DNA of 64,000 bases from an uncultured Aquimarina sp. (GTDB lineage: Bacteria; Bacteroidota; Bacteroidia; Flavobacteriales; Flavobacteriaceae), in contig CANMLL010000001.1 of NCBI GenBank assembly GCA_947498775.1, forward strand, positions 310,001 to 374,000, read 5' to 3'. The stretch's first letter is position 1, and each line of letters opens with the position of its first letter. A program made the position numbers and the translations under genes. The notes beneath the pieces are model-generated. The model saw nothing but the letters and a program-made list of their open reading frames with translations. It was not told the DNA's origin and ran no database searches. Shown one piece after another: positions 23,635 to 35,856 of the stretch.

Positions 23635-26004
23635 ATGGAATTCAAACAACTATTTTTCTTTCTCTTATTGTGTATTGGGGTAACCACAGTAAATGCTCAA
23701 AATTTGATCACTGGACGTATTTCAGACAGTAATAACTCACCCTTGGTTTTTGCCAACGTCATTTTATATGAAAACGAAACTGATAAAGCCATTTCTGCAA
23801 TGGCCACAGGCGAAACAGGTGTGTATCTTTTTGAAAATATCAAAACAGGTACCTATCGTATCGAAGTTTCTATGTTAGGATACGAAACCGAAATTTCTAA
23901 AGTATTCGATCTTACAGAGCAAACAGCAGAATTAACATTGGACTTTTCTCTAAAATCGGAGGAATTAGATGAAGTAGTGGTTACCTACAAAAAACCAATT
24001 ATAAAACAAACTGCCGAAAAATTAATTGTAGACATCGAAAAATCAGAAATGATTAATACCAATCTACAGGATGTCATGAAAAAAATCCCGGGCGTGATTG
24101 TGACCAATGGAAGAATAAACTATGGTGGGCAAGGGAATATTCGAATTTTAATAAACGGAAAAACAACCGATTATATTGATGTAGATGCATTATTGCGCGA
24201 GATGCCGGCAGATAATATTGCTCGGGTAGAACTTATTCAACAACCGGGTGCAGAATATGATGCAGAAGGATCAGGTCCTATTATTGATGTTATCCTAAAG
24301 AAAAATGTAAAATTAGGAACCCATGGTAGCGTAAAAAGCACCGTGGGTTATGTAGATGATTATTTATACGGAGGTAGTGCATCGATCGCCAGTTACAAAA
24401 ACAAATTGAATTGGCAAGCAAGCGCTGGCTATAACAGATCGTCATGGAGAGAAGATTTAATAATCTCGCGCCAGGTTTTGAGCGAAACCTATAATCAAAC
24501 TTCAATTTCGCCATACGATCCGGAGACCTTTAGAGTAAGTGGTGGTTTTGACTACTATATCAATGATAAAAACACTTTTGGGGTAAATGCGAACAGAATT
24601 GAATCGCAATCGGATCGCATTACAAACAATAAGACCACAATCATTGATGAAACTTCGCAAACCGATCTATTAACCGATAATAGCTTTGATAGAGATCGAA
24701 TAACATACACTGTAAATCCTTATTATGAGTATAATGATAAAAAGAATAAAGTCACCCTGGATTTTAATTACATCGATTATGAGTACAACAACGAGAATAA
24801 TTTGTTTAAAGTTGAAGAGAGCCTCGTAGATTACGATAATCAACGTTATTTTCAAGAGGCTACCTACGAAATTTTTACCTACCAGGGGGATTATAGGCGA
24901 ACGGTGAACGATAATTTTACCTGGGCAACTGGAGCAAAATATTCAAATGTAAATTCTGATAGCGATTTACAGTCATTTACTCAAAACGACCAAGGTGAAT
25001 TCATAAATAATACAGACCAAACCAATCGATTTTTGATAGACGAGAGTATCCTGGCTCTTTATTCAAAGTTTAACGCAACACTTGACAAATGGACTTTTTC
25101 TGGCGGCTTGCGATGGGAAGAAAGTGACACTGAAGGTACTTCTGTAACAGAAAATGAAACCCGAACAAGAAACATTTCTAAATTTTTTCCCAGTTTTACC
25201 CTGGGAAGAAAAATTACCGATGAGATTGGTGCCAATGTAGCCTATAGTTATCGCATACGGCGCCCTTCTTATAGCTCCTTAAATTCATTTGTATATTACT
25301 ATGATCCCTTTACGTTTGAGGAAGGAAATCCAAACTTGAAACCTGCTTTTACCAATAGCTATCAATTTAACCTTACCTATGATGATCAGCCCTTTTTTAA
25401 TATTGGTTATAAGCAAACGACTGATGCATTATTCGAGATCATTACACAAAATGATACGTCTGCAGAAACATCTAGATCCGTTATTAACCTTGCCGAGAAT
25501 AACAATTTTAGTGCAAGTCTTTTTGGACCACTAGATTTTATAAACGGGTTGGATGGTTTTACGGGGGTTATTGTGAATTATAACGAATACAAATCAGAGA
25601 TATTAACTCCTGCATTAGATCTTTCTCAATGGAGCCTGACATGGTATACCAGTGCAGAATATCAATTGCCTTGGGGGATAAATTCAGAACTATCAGGATA
25701 CTATACCACGGGGGGCTTAGAAGGGCAAATAGAATACAAATGGATAGCCGGGATAGATATTGCTTTAAGTAAGAAATTTTTAAATGATCAACTAAAAGTA
25801 AGTGTTGAATTTGAAGAAATCCTGAACAGGAAATTCTTTGGAGCTATTAATTATGACAACGTAAATGCAACCATTGAAAACGATTGGGCAAGACAAAATG
25901 TTTATGTGCAGTTGCATTATAGTTTTGGATCTAAATACGGTAAAAACAAGAAAAGAAACAATGTTTCTAAAGATGAGCAGGATAGAATTGACGATAATAA
26001 TTAA
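23635..26004 (+). CDS. TonB-dependent-receptor-like outer-membrane protein (OMP_b-brl_3 type)
   Basis: A 789-residue protein with a signal peptide (residues 1-21, VNAQ), a carboxypeptidase-regulatory-like beta-sandwich domain (22-105), a plug-like domain (about 125-225: IPGVIVTNGRINYGG... and MPADNIARVELIQQPG with ILINGK), and a C-terminal barrel to about residue 770 ending in YVQLHYSFG. A basic, hydrophilic tail follows the last strand. The family (outer membrane protein beta-barrel) is common in Bacteroidota and is related to TonB receptors, but there is no SusD partner. It leads a run of five genes, and the cargo is not known. Confidence 0.87.
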   Translation: MEFKQLFFFLLLCIGVTTVNAQNLITGRISDSNNSPLVFANVILYENETDKAISAMATGETGVYLFENIKTGTYRIEVSMLGYETEISKVFDLTEQTAELTLDFSLKSEELDEVVVTYKKPIIKQTAEKLIVDIEKSEMINTNLQDVMKKIPGVIVTNGRINYGGQGNIRILINGKTTDYIDVDALLREMPADNIARVELIQQPGAEYDAEGSGPIIDVILKKNVKLGTHGSVKSTVGYVDDYLYGGSASIASYKNKLNWQASAGYNRSSWREDLIISRQVLSETYNQTSISPYDPETFRVSGGFDYYINDKNTFGVNANRIESQSDRITNNKTTIIDETSQTDLLTDNSFDRDRITYTVNPYYEYNDKKNKVTLDFNYIDYEYNNENNLFKVEESLVDYDNQRYFQEATYEIFTYQGDYRRTVNDNFTWATGAKYSNVNSDSDLQSFTQNDQGEFINNTDQTNRFLIDESILALYSKFNATLDKWTFSGGLRWEESDTEGTSVTENETRTRNISKFFPSFTLGRKITDEIGANVAYSYRIRRPSYSSLNSFVYYYDPFTFEEGNPNLKPAFTNSYQFNLTYDDQPFFNIGYKQTTDALFEIITQNDTSAETSRSVINLAENNNFSASLFGPLDFINGLDGFTGVIVNYNEYKSEILTPALDLSQWSLTWYTSAEYQLPWGINSELSGYYTTGGLEGQIEYKWIAGIDIALSKKFLNDQLKVSVEFEEILNRKFFGAINYDNVNATIENDWARQNVYVQLHYSFGSKYGKNKKRNNVSKDEQDRIDDNN

Positions 26005-26018
26005 AAAATCACAATCAA

Positions 26019-27158
26019 ATGCTACAACAGTCAACTAAACAAGAACGAATACATGCAGTAGATGCTTTGCGAGGATTTGCTTTGTTTGGGATTATTCTTG
26101 CAAACATTCCCTTTTCTGGAGAACATGTGGTCGAGAGCCCACTTAACCAAACTTTTGATTTCTTCCATAATGTATTTATTGCCCATAAGTTTATAGCCAT
26201 GTTTTCGATGTTATTTGGGTTTGGTTTTTACATTCAGTTTCAACGATTTCATTCAAAAGGCATTCGTTTTACCCGGTATTTTTTAATCAGAATGGCGTTG
26301 TTGTTTTTGATTGGATGTTTGCATGGGTATTTACTATGGACTGGTGATATAATTAGAGCATACGCCTTTGGCGGAATAGTATTATTACTGGTGAGGAATT
26401 GGTCGGTCAAGAGTTTATTAATGCTGGCGGTAATTTTGAATGTACTGCTTACTGGGATCATGTATATTGTTATCGAAGGATTTGAGTGGCAAACCTATGA
26501 GTATTCTCCCGAATTGTATGAGCAACATCGATTAACCACTTCGTATATGGATTATTTACGAATCAACTGGCGAGTTGACCAATGGGTGAATTTTCTGCAA
26601 GATATGCCGCTTACTTTGTTTTATACATTTGGTAACATGTTAATTGGTTTTGCATTGGCCAAACTTGATTTTTTCCGTTTGCCGGAAAGGTTGAAGAGGA
26701 TCAACCGTTACATGATAAGCCTGTGTTTATTATTAGGGCTTGCACTTAATTATGTCTTTTATTTAATGATTAGCGGTCAAATCGTTTTATCAATTTCGTT
26801 AATATGGCTCCCTTTTGTGCTTGCCGCAGGAATGATTTTGCTTTGCCTGGCCTATATTTCTATTTTTTTGAGATTGTTCAAAACAAAAACCTTTAAAAAG
26901 GTATTGTCAATTTTTAATCCGATAGGAAGAATGGCACTCACAAATTATATCATGCAATCTGTTTTTTACATATTGTTTTTTTACCATTGCCTTAATGGAT
27001 TAGGTTTTTATGGAAAATTGACTCACGGAGAATCGTATCTTGTAGCAGTTTTATTTTTTGGTCTGCAAGTTCTTTTCAGTATGCTATGGTTAAAGAAATT
27101 CAAGCAAGGACCTATCGAGTGGATATGGAAAAAAGCAGCCTATTATTTTGCGAGATAG
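26019..27158 (+). CDS. DUF418 family membrane protein
   Basis: A 379-residue integral membrane protein with about eight to ten hydrophobic segments. The N-terminal VDALRGFALFGIILANI and the C-terminal IFNPIGRMALTNYIMQSV are the family marks of DUF418, whose fold is related to acyltransferase-3/heparan-alpha-glucosaminide N-acetyltransferase membrane enzymes. The gene begins 14 bases after the receptor. It may transfer an acyl group across the membrane or export a product; neither is shown here. Confidence 0.85.
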   Translation: MLQQSTKQERIHAVDALRGFALFGIILANIPFSGEHVVESPLNQTFDFFHNVFIAHKFIAMFSMLFGFGFYIQFQRFHSKGIRFTRYFLIRMALLFLIGCLHGYLLWTGDIIRAYAFGGIVLLLVRNWSVKSLLMLAVILNVLLTGIMYIVIEGFEWQTYEYSPELYEQHRLTTSYMDYLRINWRVDQWVNFLQDMPLTLFYTFGNMLIGFALAKLDFFRLPERLKRINRYMISLCLLLGLALNYVFYLMISGQIVLSISLIWLPFVLAAGMILLCLAYISIFLRLFKTKTFKKVLSIFNPIGRMALTNYIMQSVFYILFFYHCLNGLGFYGKLTHGESYLVAVLFFGLQVLFSMLWLKKFKQGPIEWIWKKAAYYFAR

Positions 27159-27194
27159 TTTTATAAATCAGTTACACTAGTCAAAACAATTTTT

Positions 27195-28406
27195 ATGAAT
27201 ACATATATAAAACAAATCGGCTTATTTATAATATTTAGCATTATAATTAGTAGTTGTGCTACTAAGAACGACAAAGCGATAGATAGTTATCTTGGTTTTG
27301 ATATCCCCAAAGAGGCTTTGGACGAATTTATTAACTCAAAAATGAAGGAATACAATATTCCTGGCTTGTCGATGGCAGTAATCAATGATGGGAAAGTGGT
27401 GTATCATCAAACCAGCGGCTTTGCTAATATTGATGAAAAATTACCAGTTACCCAAAATACCATTTTTGAAGGAGCCTCAATATCGAAACCGGTTTTTGGT
27501 TTTTTTGTAATGACCTTTGTTGAAGAAGGGATTCTTGACCTAGACAAACCTATGTATCAGTATATGGAATATCCCGATATTGCTCATGATGAGCGATACA
27601 AAAAAATTACTGCCAGAATGGTATTGAGTCATCGATCTGGTTTTCAAAATTGGCGAGAAGATGATGAGGACAATACACTAAAAATTCAATTCGAACCGGG
27701 GACCGATTATTTCTACTCGGGTGAAGGGTATCAATATTTGACTCAGGTATTAAAACATATTTTAAAAACAGATGATGCTGGACTCGAGGCCGAGTTTCAA
27801 AAAAGAATTGGAAAACCCATTAGATTAGAACATACGGTTTATATTCAGAATGATTATACCCGAAAACACAAAGCAGAACCATATGATGAAAACAATAAAT
27901 GGGTAGATTGGAAAAATGAATATTGGTTTAAAAAAGAAAATAATATATTTTCTGCCCCAGCCTCTATACATTCAGAACCTATAGATTTTTCTAAATGGAT
28001 GATTGCGGTTATGAATGAAGAAATTTTGTCCCAAGAAAGCTACAATGAACTACTAAAACCTCATTCAAAAGTCCCGTACGACGGTTTTGATGTTAGGTAT
28101 ACACTTGGTTTTTTTAATATAAAAATCCCTTTCACAAGTATATATAGCCATGGCGGGAATAATATAGGATTTACCAGTTGGATTCTTTTAGATCCCGAAA
28201 AAGATTGGGGATTTGTACTATTCACCAATTCTGAATATGGAGAACAGCTGGGGCAAGATGTATTTTTTTATATGTTAGCCGATCCAGGAAGAACAAAATT
28301 ATATGTTGTTTTAGGGATGGTTTCTATTTTTCTTATTCTTGCAATAACATTTTTAATAAGATGGTTGATAAAACGCATAAGAAAACCTAAAAGTAAGATG
28401 ATTTAG
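27195..28406 (+). CDS. Serine hydrolase lipoprotein with C-terminal membrane anchor
   Basis: A 403-residue AmpC-fold protein (PF00144). The lipobox ISSC places C21 as the lipidated residue. Active-site motifs are S95-I-S-K98, Y174-S-G (Gly instead of the usual Asn) and HGG near residue 319. Unlike its relatives in this window it ends with a membrane segment about 371-391 followed by a basic tail KRIRKPKSK, so it would be anchored at both ends. It follows the DUF418 gene by 36 bases and precedes the LytS gene by 7, so all are probably one transcript. Confidence 0.85.
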   Translation: MNTYIKQIGLFIIFSIIISSCATKNDKAIDSYLGFDIPKEALDEFINSKMKEYNIPGLSMAVINDGKVVYHQTSGFANIDEKLPVTQNTIFEGASISKPVFGFFVMTFVEEGILDLDKPMYQYMEYPDIAHDERYKKITARMVLSHRSGFQNWREDDEDNTLKIQFEPGTDYFYSGEGYQYLTQVLKHILKTDDAGLEAEFQKRIGKPIRLEHTVYIQNDYTRKHKAEPYDENNKWVDWKNEYWFKKENNIFSAPASIHSEPIDFSKWMIAVMNEEILSQESYNELLKPHSKVPYDGFDVRYTLGFFNIKIPFTSIYSHGGNNIGFTSWILLDPEKDWGFVLFTNSEYGEQLGQDVFFYMLADPGRTKLYVVLGMVSIFLILAITFLIRWLIKRIRKPKSKMI

Positions 28407-28413
28407 AAAAAGT

Positions 28414-29427
28414 ATGAATACGAAGTTAAACAAATCAGATTATACAGTAATTGTTATTGTATATGCGGTTACCACACTATTGAACTGTATAGACTATTAT
28501 GAAAGTGATAATAACCTTATTGAATACCTTGTAGATATCCCTGCGGCTATTTTAAGTTCTTTTGGTGTTGTTTTACTTTTTGTATACTGGATTATACCAA
28601 ATTTTCTTATTAAAAAGAAGAGATATTTTCACTTAACATTTTGGGGTCTTACCGTATTAGGTATTGCCGGATTTATAACATTTGTAGCAGGGTTTTGGAC
28701 AGCTGGTCATGATTGGAGTACATTCCCTAGGTGGAATAGACTTTTGTCAATAAGTGTTTTTGAGCTTACAGAAGAAGTGGGCTTTACCTTAGGTATTTTA
28801 TTAGCCAAAAAGTTTTATGAAGGGCAGGCACAACTTTTTAATGTACAAAAACAACAAAAGGAAAATGAATTAAAACTATTGCGTTCCCAAATAAATCCTC
28901 ACTTTTTGTTTAACAACCTTAATACACTGGATGCATTAATTGATAGTAATGCAGTAAAAGCCAAAGAATACATCAATCGCCTTTCATTGATTTATCGCTA
29001 TTTAATTCGAACCAAAGATGCCGAAGTGATGGAACTTTCCGAAGAAATTGAACTTGCCGAAAATTATATATTTCTAATTCAAACCCGATTTGGTAAGGAT
29101 TATAGCTTTGAGATCAAAAAAGATGTTTCACTAGAAGATAAATTTATTCCAACTGGATCTTTACAGGTATTGCTAGAGAATGTCGCAAAACATAATAAAG
29201 CAGCAGGACAAAATAGTATTGATGTCTCTATTGAAGTTGATGAGGATTGGTTAACCGTAATAAATAATAAGTCCAAAATTCTATCTGCTGAAGAATCATT
29301 TGGTACCGGTTTAGAAAATTTAAGAACGAGGTATAAATTGCTATCGGATCAAGAACTGCAAATCATTAATACTGAATCAAAGTTTCAGGTTTCGATTCCG
29401 ATTATTAAATTAAGTAGTGAATTATAG
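28414..29427 (+). CDS. LytS-type sensor histidine kinase (His_kinase PF06580)
   Basis: A 337-residue kinase with four membrane segments in residues 10-130, and the family phosphoacceptor H163 in QINPHFLFNNLN. The ATP-binding part has LQVLLENVAKHN and GTGLENLRTRY, while the usual aspartate-containing G1 box (DNG) is replaced by VINNKS, as is common in this family. It is followed by its cognate LytTR regulator four bases downstream. Confidence 0.9.
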   Translation: MNTKLNKSDYTVIVIVYAVTTLLNCIDYYESDNNLIEYLVDIPAAILSSFGVVLLFVYWIIPNFLIKKKRYFHLTFWGLTVLGIAGFITFVAGFWTAGHDWSTFPRWNRLLSISVFELTEEVGFTLGILLAKKFYEGQAQLFNVQKQQKENELKLLRSQINPHFLFNNLNTLDALIDSNAVKAKEYINRLSLIYRYLIRTKDAEVMELSEEIELAENYIFLIQTRFGKDYSFEIKKDVSLEDKFIPTGSLQVLLENVAKHNKAAGQNSIDVSIEVDEDWLTVINNKSKILSAEESFGTGLENLRTRYKLLSDQELQIINTESKFQVSIPIIKLSSEL

Positions 29428-29431
29428 AACA

Positions 29432-30196
29432 ATGCGTATTTTAATTTTAGAAGACGAAATTCCGGCATATCAAAAGCTTTTTAAGTATCTAAACGAATAT
29501 TTTGATGCGGCTGTGGCTCATGATTGGTCACGTTCTGTTGCCGATGGAAGAGAGTTGTTAGAAAGCCAAACTTATGATTTAATATTATCTGATATTCAAT
29601 TATTAGATGGCACTTCATTTGATTTATTTAATAAAACAACAATTGATTGTCCTATTATCTTTTGTTCTGCATATGATGAATATTTATTTCAGGCCTTTAA
29701 TACGAATGGTATCGCCTATATCTTAAAGCCGTATTCTCAAGATGATTTCAGAAAGGCGTTAGAAAAATATGAATCCCTTTTTAGAAATGGTCAATATAAT
29801 ACCTTAGATACTACCACAATTGATGCCTTAAAATTAGCTTTACAGGAAGAACAAGTAAGCTATAAGAAAAGATTCGTGATCAAAAGAACCAAAGGAATTC
29901 AATTATTGAATATTAGCGACATTAGTATTATTGAAGCTTCAGGGGATTTTTGTGTCGCCACCGACTCCAATGGTAAAAAGCATCCAATTCTACAAAAAAT
30001 AGGAGTACTTACCGAACAAATACATCCAAAAAAATTCTTCAGAATCAACAGAAGCCAAATAATACATATAGAATACATAGAAACTATCGAAAATCACTTC
30101 AAAAATAGATTATTGATAAAACTGAAAGGAGTTGAAGAAAAAGTAATGACCAGCTCTGCTAACACTTCAGATTTTAGAAAGTGGATAGAGCAGTAA
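29432..30196 (+). CDS. LytTR-type response regulator
   Basis: A 254-residue regulator from ATG at 29432 (MRILILEDEI), four bases after the kinase stop; an in-frame GTG at 29417 overlaps the kinase and is less likely. Receiver residues are E7/D8/E9, D54 in LILSDIQLLDG and K in YILKPYSQ. The C-terminal LytTR DNA-binding domain (about 145-250) has KRTKGIQLLNISDISIIEA and FFRINRSQIIHIEYIE. It probably controls the transcript it belongs to or envelope genes elsewhere. Confidence 0.92.
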   Translation: MRILILEDEIPAYQKLFKYLNEYFDAAVAHDWSRSVADGRELLESQTYDLILSDIQLLDGTSFDLFNKTTIDCPIIFCSAYDEYLFQAFNTNGIAYILKPYSQDDFRKALEKYESLFRNGQYNTLDTTTIDALKLALQEEQVSYKKRFVIKRTKGIQLLNISDISIIEASGDFCVATDSNGKKHPILQKIGVLTEQIHPKKFFRINRSQIIHIEYIETIENHFKNRLLIKLKGVEEKVMTSSANTSDFRKWIEQ

Positions 30197-30405
30197 CCTT
30201 TTTTGGTTAACGAAAAGTAAAACATCCATAACAACAAATGGTATAACACCAAAATAAACGTTTCAAGTATTATTTAGTAGCAACCCACTCTACCTGATTA
30301 ATAAAGTTACTATAAATCCATACAACAATTTGATTCATAAGTATGTCAAATGGTTAAATAAATCTTATATATCATAAATATAAAAATAATAAGATAATGT
30401 TATTG

Positions 30406-30413
30406 TAAATTTG
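30406..30413 (+). promoter_or_regulatory. -7 element of the katG promoter
   Basis: TAAATTTG fits TAnnTTTG and lies 41 bases before the katG start codon. The -33 element is not obvious, which would fit an activator-dependent promoter such as one under OxyR (inference). Confidence 0.45.
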
Positions 30414-30451
30414 GAATACTAGCAACACAATCGTTTAATCTTAATTTATAG

Positions 30452-32701
<2,250 letters not shown>

Positions 32702-32738
32702 TCGGTTTCAAGAATTTTTTTATTATATACAATACTCG

Positions 32739-32770
32739 ATACAGGTGGTTTACCACTAAACCATCTGTAT
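32739..32770 (+). terminator. Hairpin after katG, possible terminator or attenuator
   Basis: A 13-bp stem (ATACAGGTGGTTT with AAACCATCTGTAT, one G-U pair) and a 6-nt loop, followed by TTGTT and not by a full T run. Termination may be partial, letting some transcription reach the ankyrin gene. Confidence 0.5.
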
Positions 32771-32895
32771 TTGTTAAGTATTTGATAATGAGAATCATAA
32801 AGTTTTAATAATCCTAGTGTTTTCGAATTTTTTTTGATATTTTAAAATAAATTTCAAACAAATTTAGATTACAATCAATAAAGAGATAATTTTAA

Positions 32896-33363
32896 ATGGA
32901 AGCTATTTTTAACGCCATTAGATCAGGAGAACTACAAGAAGTAGAAGCAGTCCTAAATATAAGTCCAGAATTGGTTAATACAAAAGATTCTAGAGGTTCT
33001 ACGCCATTATTGTTGGCGTCATATTATGGGCATGAGGATATAACTAAAGTTATCCTAAGTTTTAAGCCAGATCTAAATGTTAAAGATAGTTCAGGTAATA
33101 CTGCTTTAATGGGAGTATGTTTTAAAGGATATTATGATATCGCAAAATTATTAATTGAATATGGAGCAGATATAAATGCAAAAAGTTTTAATGAAGCTAC
33201 CGCCCTAATTTATGCAGCTACCTTCGGGCAAAAAGAGATTATTAAATTATTGATTGAAAACGGAGCAGATATCACTGCCAAAGATAATAAGGGATATACG
33301 GCAGAAATGCATGCAAGAAATCAGGGTTTAGAAATTTCAGAATTGATTAATCTTATTCCCTGA
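32896..33363 (+). CDS. Ankyrin-repeat protein adjacent to katG
   Basis: A 155-residue protein made of about four ankyrin repeats (for example STPLLLASYYGHEDITKVIL, then NTALMGVCFKGYYDIAKLL, then ATALIYAATFGQKEIIKLL), without a signal peptide. In Pseudomonas aeruginosa the ankyrin protein AnkB is encoded next to catalase KatB and is needed for its full activity; a comparable supporting role for KatG is a reasonable inference from position. The alternative is an unrelated protein-interaction module. Confidence 0.85.
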   Translation: MEAIFNAIRSGELQEVEAVLNISPELVNTKDSRGSTPLLLASYYGHEDITKVILSFKPDLNVKDSSGNTALMGVCFKGYYDIAKLLIEYGADINAKSFNEATALIYAATFGQKEIIKLLIENGADITAKDNKGYTAEMHARNQGLEISELINLIP

Positions 33364-33434
33364 ACTAATGAAATGATATAGTGGGAATAAAATCAGTAAA
33401 TATTAGATCTGTGGATATCAAGAGACGACTTTTG

Positions 33435-33941
33435 ATGTCATCATCTATGGTTGCTGTTTTTGAATCTTTTTTAAAAGAAAATATTGGTGATGAGGTATTG
33501 GTTGTAAATACTAATATTGGGATGGAGGTGTACTATTATTCAGAAAATGATTATAGCACTTTTATTCGGGAAAGTGTATTGCTATATACCTTAAAGCAGG
33601 TTGATCAGTCCAAATTAAAGTTTAGAAATAATTTAAGTAAGCAAGAAGTATATCAAAGCTTTTGTGAAGCCTTAATGACATTTGCTCAATACCCTCAGAT
33701 TTTTTTGGCGTATGTCAAAAAGTTTATTCATATCAAGAGAAAAAATGAATCAAGTAAGCATGTGATTCCTATTTTAAGTGGTTTTTTTGAAGAAGTATTG
33801 AAAGTGCTTACTGAAACCAATAAAATGCCACATTACGAGAAAATAAGAAGAGTAAAAAATAAATCTCAGAAGCCCGATCCTGAAAAATTGGTGGTCCAGG
33901 ATTTGATCTCTGAGATTTTATTAAAGAAGCATTATAATTAA
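33435..33941 (+). CDS. Hypothetical protein after the ankyrin gene
   Basis: A 168-residue soluble protein from the ATG at 33435 (MSSSMVAVFESFL); a GTG at 33381 would add 18 residues and cannot be excluded. It is mainly helical and basic toward the end (EKIRRVKNKSQKPDPEKL). No domain is recognised. It follows the ankyrin gene closely and may be cotranscribed with it. A repeat-rich spacer separates it from asnS. Confidence 0.6.
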   Translation: MSSSMVAVFESFLKENIGDEVLVVNTNIGMEVYYYSENDYSTFIRESVLLYTLKQVDQSKLKFRNNLSKQEVYQSFCEALMTFAQYPQIFLAYVKKFIHIKRKNESSKHVIPILSGFFEEVLKVLTETNKMPHYEKIRRVKNKSQKPDPEKLVVQDLISEILLKKHYN

Positions 33942-34032
33942 ATTGAATATCCGTAATATATCATATACGATAATCGTCAATCTGAACTCGTTTCAGGTTC
34001 TCATTATAACTGATTGTTTATGAACGAAATGA

Positions 34033-34082
34033 GATTCCGAAATAAACCTGCCTACCTGCGGTAATGTAGGCAGGTTCGGAAT
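34033..34082. repeat. Composite inverted repeat (MITE/REP-like)
   Basis: AACCTGCCTAC (34045-34055) and GTAGGCAGGTT (34066-34076) form a perfect 11-bp stem, and outside it ATTCCGA (34033-34039) and TCGGAAT (34076-34082) pair again. A CTGAAxxxxxTTCAG stretch near 33976 is part of the same cluster. Its GGCAGG/CCTGCC core resembles the repeats at 14024-14180. Confidence 0.6.
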
Positions 34083-34129
34083 AACGCTAAAGAATTACAT
34101 TATTACATATTACGGATAATCATATAATT

Positions 34130-34158
34130 AAAAAATCCGCCTAATAAAGCGGATTTTA
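34130..34158. terminator. Terminator of asnS, possibly bidirectional
   Basis: An 8-bp stem AAATCCGC/GCGGATTT with an 8-nt loop is flanked by A and T runs. It lies 23 bases downstream of the asnS stop codon. Confidence 0.75.
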
Positions 34159-34180
34159 AGTAATCTATAAGTTTACTGTA

Positions 34181-35623
34181 TTAAAACTCGGCATTAAGCG
34201 GAGTTCTGGGGTAGGGTATTACATCTCTTATATTACCCATACCAGTTACAAATAATACTAGTCGTTCAAATCCAAGTCCGAAACCACTATGTATACAGGT
34301 TCCAAAGCGACGTGTATCAAGATACCACCATAGATCTTCTTCTGGAATATCTAGTGCAGCCATTTTTTCTTTTAACACGTCTAGGCGTTCTTCACGTTGG
34401 GATCCTCCTACAATTTCCCCTATTCCTGGGAAAAGGATATCCATTGCTCTCACGGTTTTTCCGTCTTCATTTAAACGCATATAGAACGATTTGATTTCTG
34501 CCGGATAATCAAATAGGATTACCGGACATTTAAAATGTTTTTCTACCAAAAATCGTTCATGCTCACTTTGCAAATCGGCACCCCAACCATCAATAGGAAA
34601 TTTGAATTTCTTTTTCTTATTTGGTTTAGAATTTCTCAAAATTTCAATAGCTTCGGTATAGCTCACCCTCTTGAAATTATTTTCAAGAATAAATTTAAGC
34701 TTATCTCGCAATAACATTTCTGCTCTTTCTGCTTGTGGTTTTTGTTTATCTTCTTGCACCAGACGATTTTCCAGAAATTCTAAATCGTCCTGGCAGTTAT
34801 CTAATGCATATTGAATAACATACTTTATAAAATCTTCTGCCAAATCCATATTACCATCAAGGTCACAGAAAGCCATTTCAGGTTCAACCATCCAGAACTC
34901 TGCTAGATGACGAGAAGTATTTGAGTTTTCGGCTCTAAATGTTGGTCCAAAGGTATATACCTGGCCTAAGCCCATTGCATACGTTTCGGCTTCTAATTGT
35001 CCTGAAACAGTTAAATTGGTTTCTCTTCCAAAGAAATCCTCTTTGTAGTCTACTTCACCGTTTTCGTTTTTGGGTACATTGTTCAGATCCAGGTTGGTTA
35101 CTTTAAAAGCTTCTCCTGCTCCTTCAGCATCACTACCGGTTATTACCGGGGTATGTACATAATAAAAATCATTTTTTTGAAAATACTCATGTATTGCAAA
35201 AGACAGTTTTGAACGTACTCGCATAATTGCCCCAAAAGTATTGGTACGAACTCTAAGATGTGCTTGCTCTCTTAATTTCTCTAACGTATGACGCTTGGGA
35301 GAGAGAATTGTTAATTTAAGCTCTTCGGGATCTGCATCGCCTTCAATAGATACATCAGTTACCTGAATCTCTACACGCTGTCCTTTTCCTTGGCTTTCTA
35401 CCAAGGTGCCTTCAATTACCACAGCGGCGCCAACATTTATTCTGGTCTTAATAACTGTATCTACAGTACCATCTTCCAAAACGCACTGGATATTATTTAT
35501 AGTCGATCCGTCGTTGATAGCAATAAAGCGATCATTACGAAAAGAACGAACCCATCCCTTTATAGTAACAGGTTGTAATAGCTTATCACTTTGTAGTACT
35601 TCTATTACTTTGGTATGCTTCAT
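34181..35623 (-). CDS. asnS: Asparaginyl-tRNA synthetase
   Basis: A 480-residue class II synthetase that charges tRNA-Asn. An N-terminal OB-fold anticodon-binding domain (about 15-105) is followed by the catalytic core with motif 1 (RVRSKLSFAIHEYFQ), motif 2 (TFRAENSNTSRHLAEFWMVE) and motif 3 (GFGLGFERLVLFVTG). An insertion of basic residues NSKPNKKKKFKFPIDGWGAD is typical of bacterial AsnRS. It is transcribed from a good Bacteroidota promoter and ends at a terminator. Confidence 0.96.
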   Translation of the reverse strand: MKHTKVIEVLQSDKLLQPVTIKGWVRSFRNDRFIAINDGSTINNIQCVLEDGTVDTVIKTRINVGAAVVIEGTLVESQGKGQRVEIQVTDVSIEGDADPEELKLTILSPKRHTLEKLREQAHLRVRTNTFGAIMRVRSKLSFAIHEYFQKNDFYYVHTPVITGSDAEGAGEAFKVTNLDLNNVPKNENGEVDYKEDFFGRETNLTVSGQLEAETYAMGLGQVYTFGPTFRAENSNTSRHLAEFWMVEPEMAFCDLDGNMDLAEDFIKYVIQYALDNCQDDLEFLENRLVQEDKQKPQAERAEMLLRDKLKFILENNFKRVSYTEAIEILRNSKPNKKKKFKFPIDGWGADLQSEHERFLVEKHFKCPVILFDYPAEIKSFYMRLNEDGKTVRAMDILFPGIGEIVGGSQREERLDVLKEKMAALDIPEEDLWWYLDTRRFGTCIHSGFGLGFERLVLFVTGMGNIRDVIPYPRTPLNAEF

Positions 35624-35694
35624 TATATATTATTTTTTCTAATAGTATTAAATCTCAATTGCCTAAATACGGTTAATAATAAAATTTGAGGTTG

Positions 35695-35702
35695 CAAAGA
35701 TA
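35695..35702 (-). promoter_or_regulatory. -7 element of the asnS promoter
   Basis: TATCTTTG on the minus strand is a perfect TAnnTTTG match 72 bases upstream of the asnS start codon, with a weak -33. Confidence 0.55.
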
Positions 35703-35856
35703 ATTTTTTAATCCGATTGACACATAATCTAATGAATTCAAAAAAGGAGAATACATTCAGATAATTTGGTATTCTTTTTGTGATATGTAAGTTTTACAAA
35801 ACCGAAGTTTGAAAATTTGACGTTTTTTGAAAGGGCGATTCTATGAGGAAACCCGT

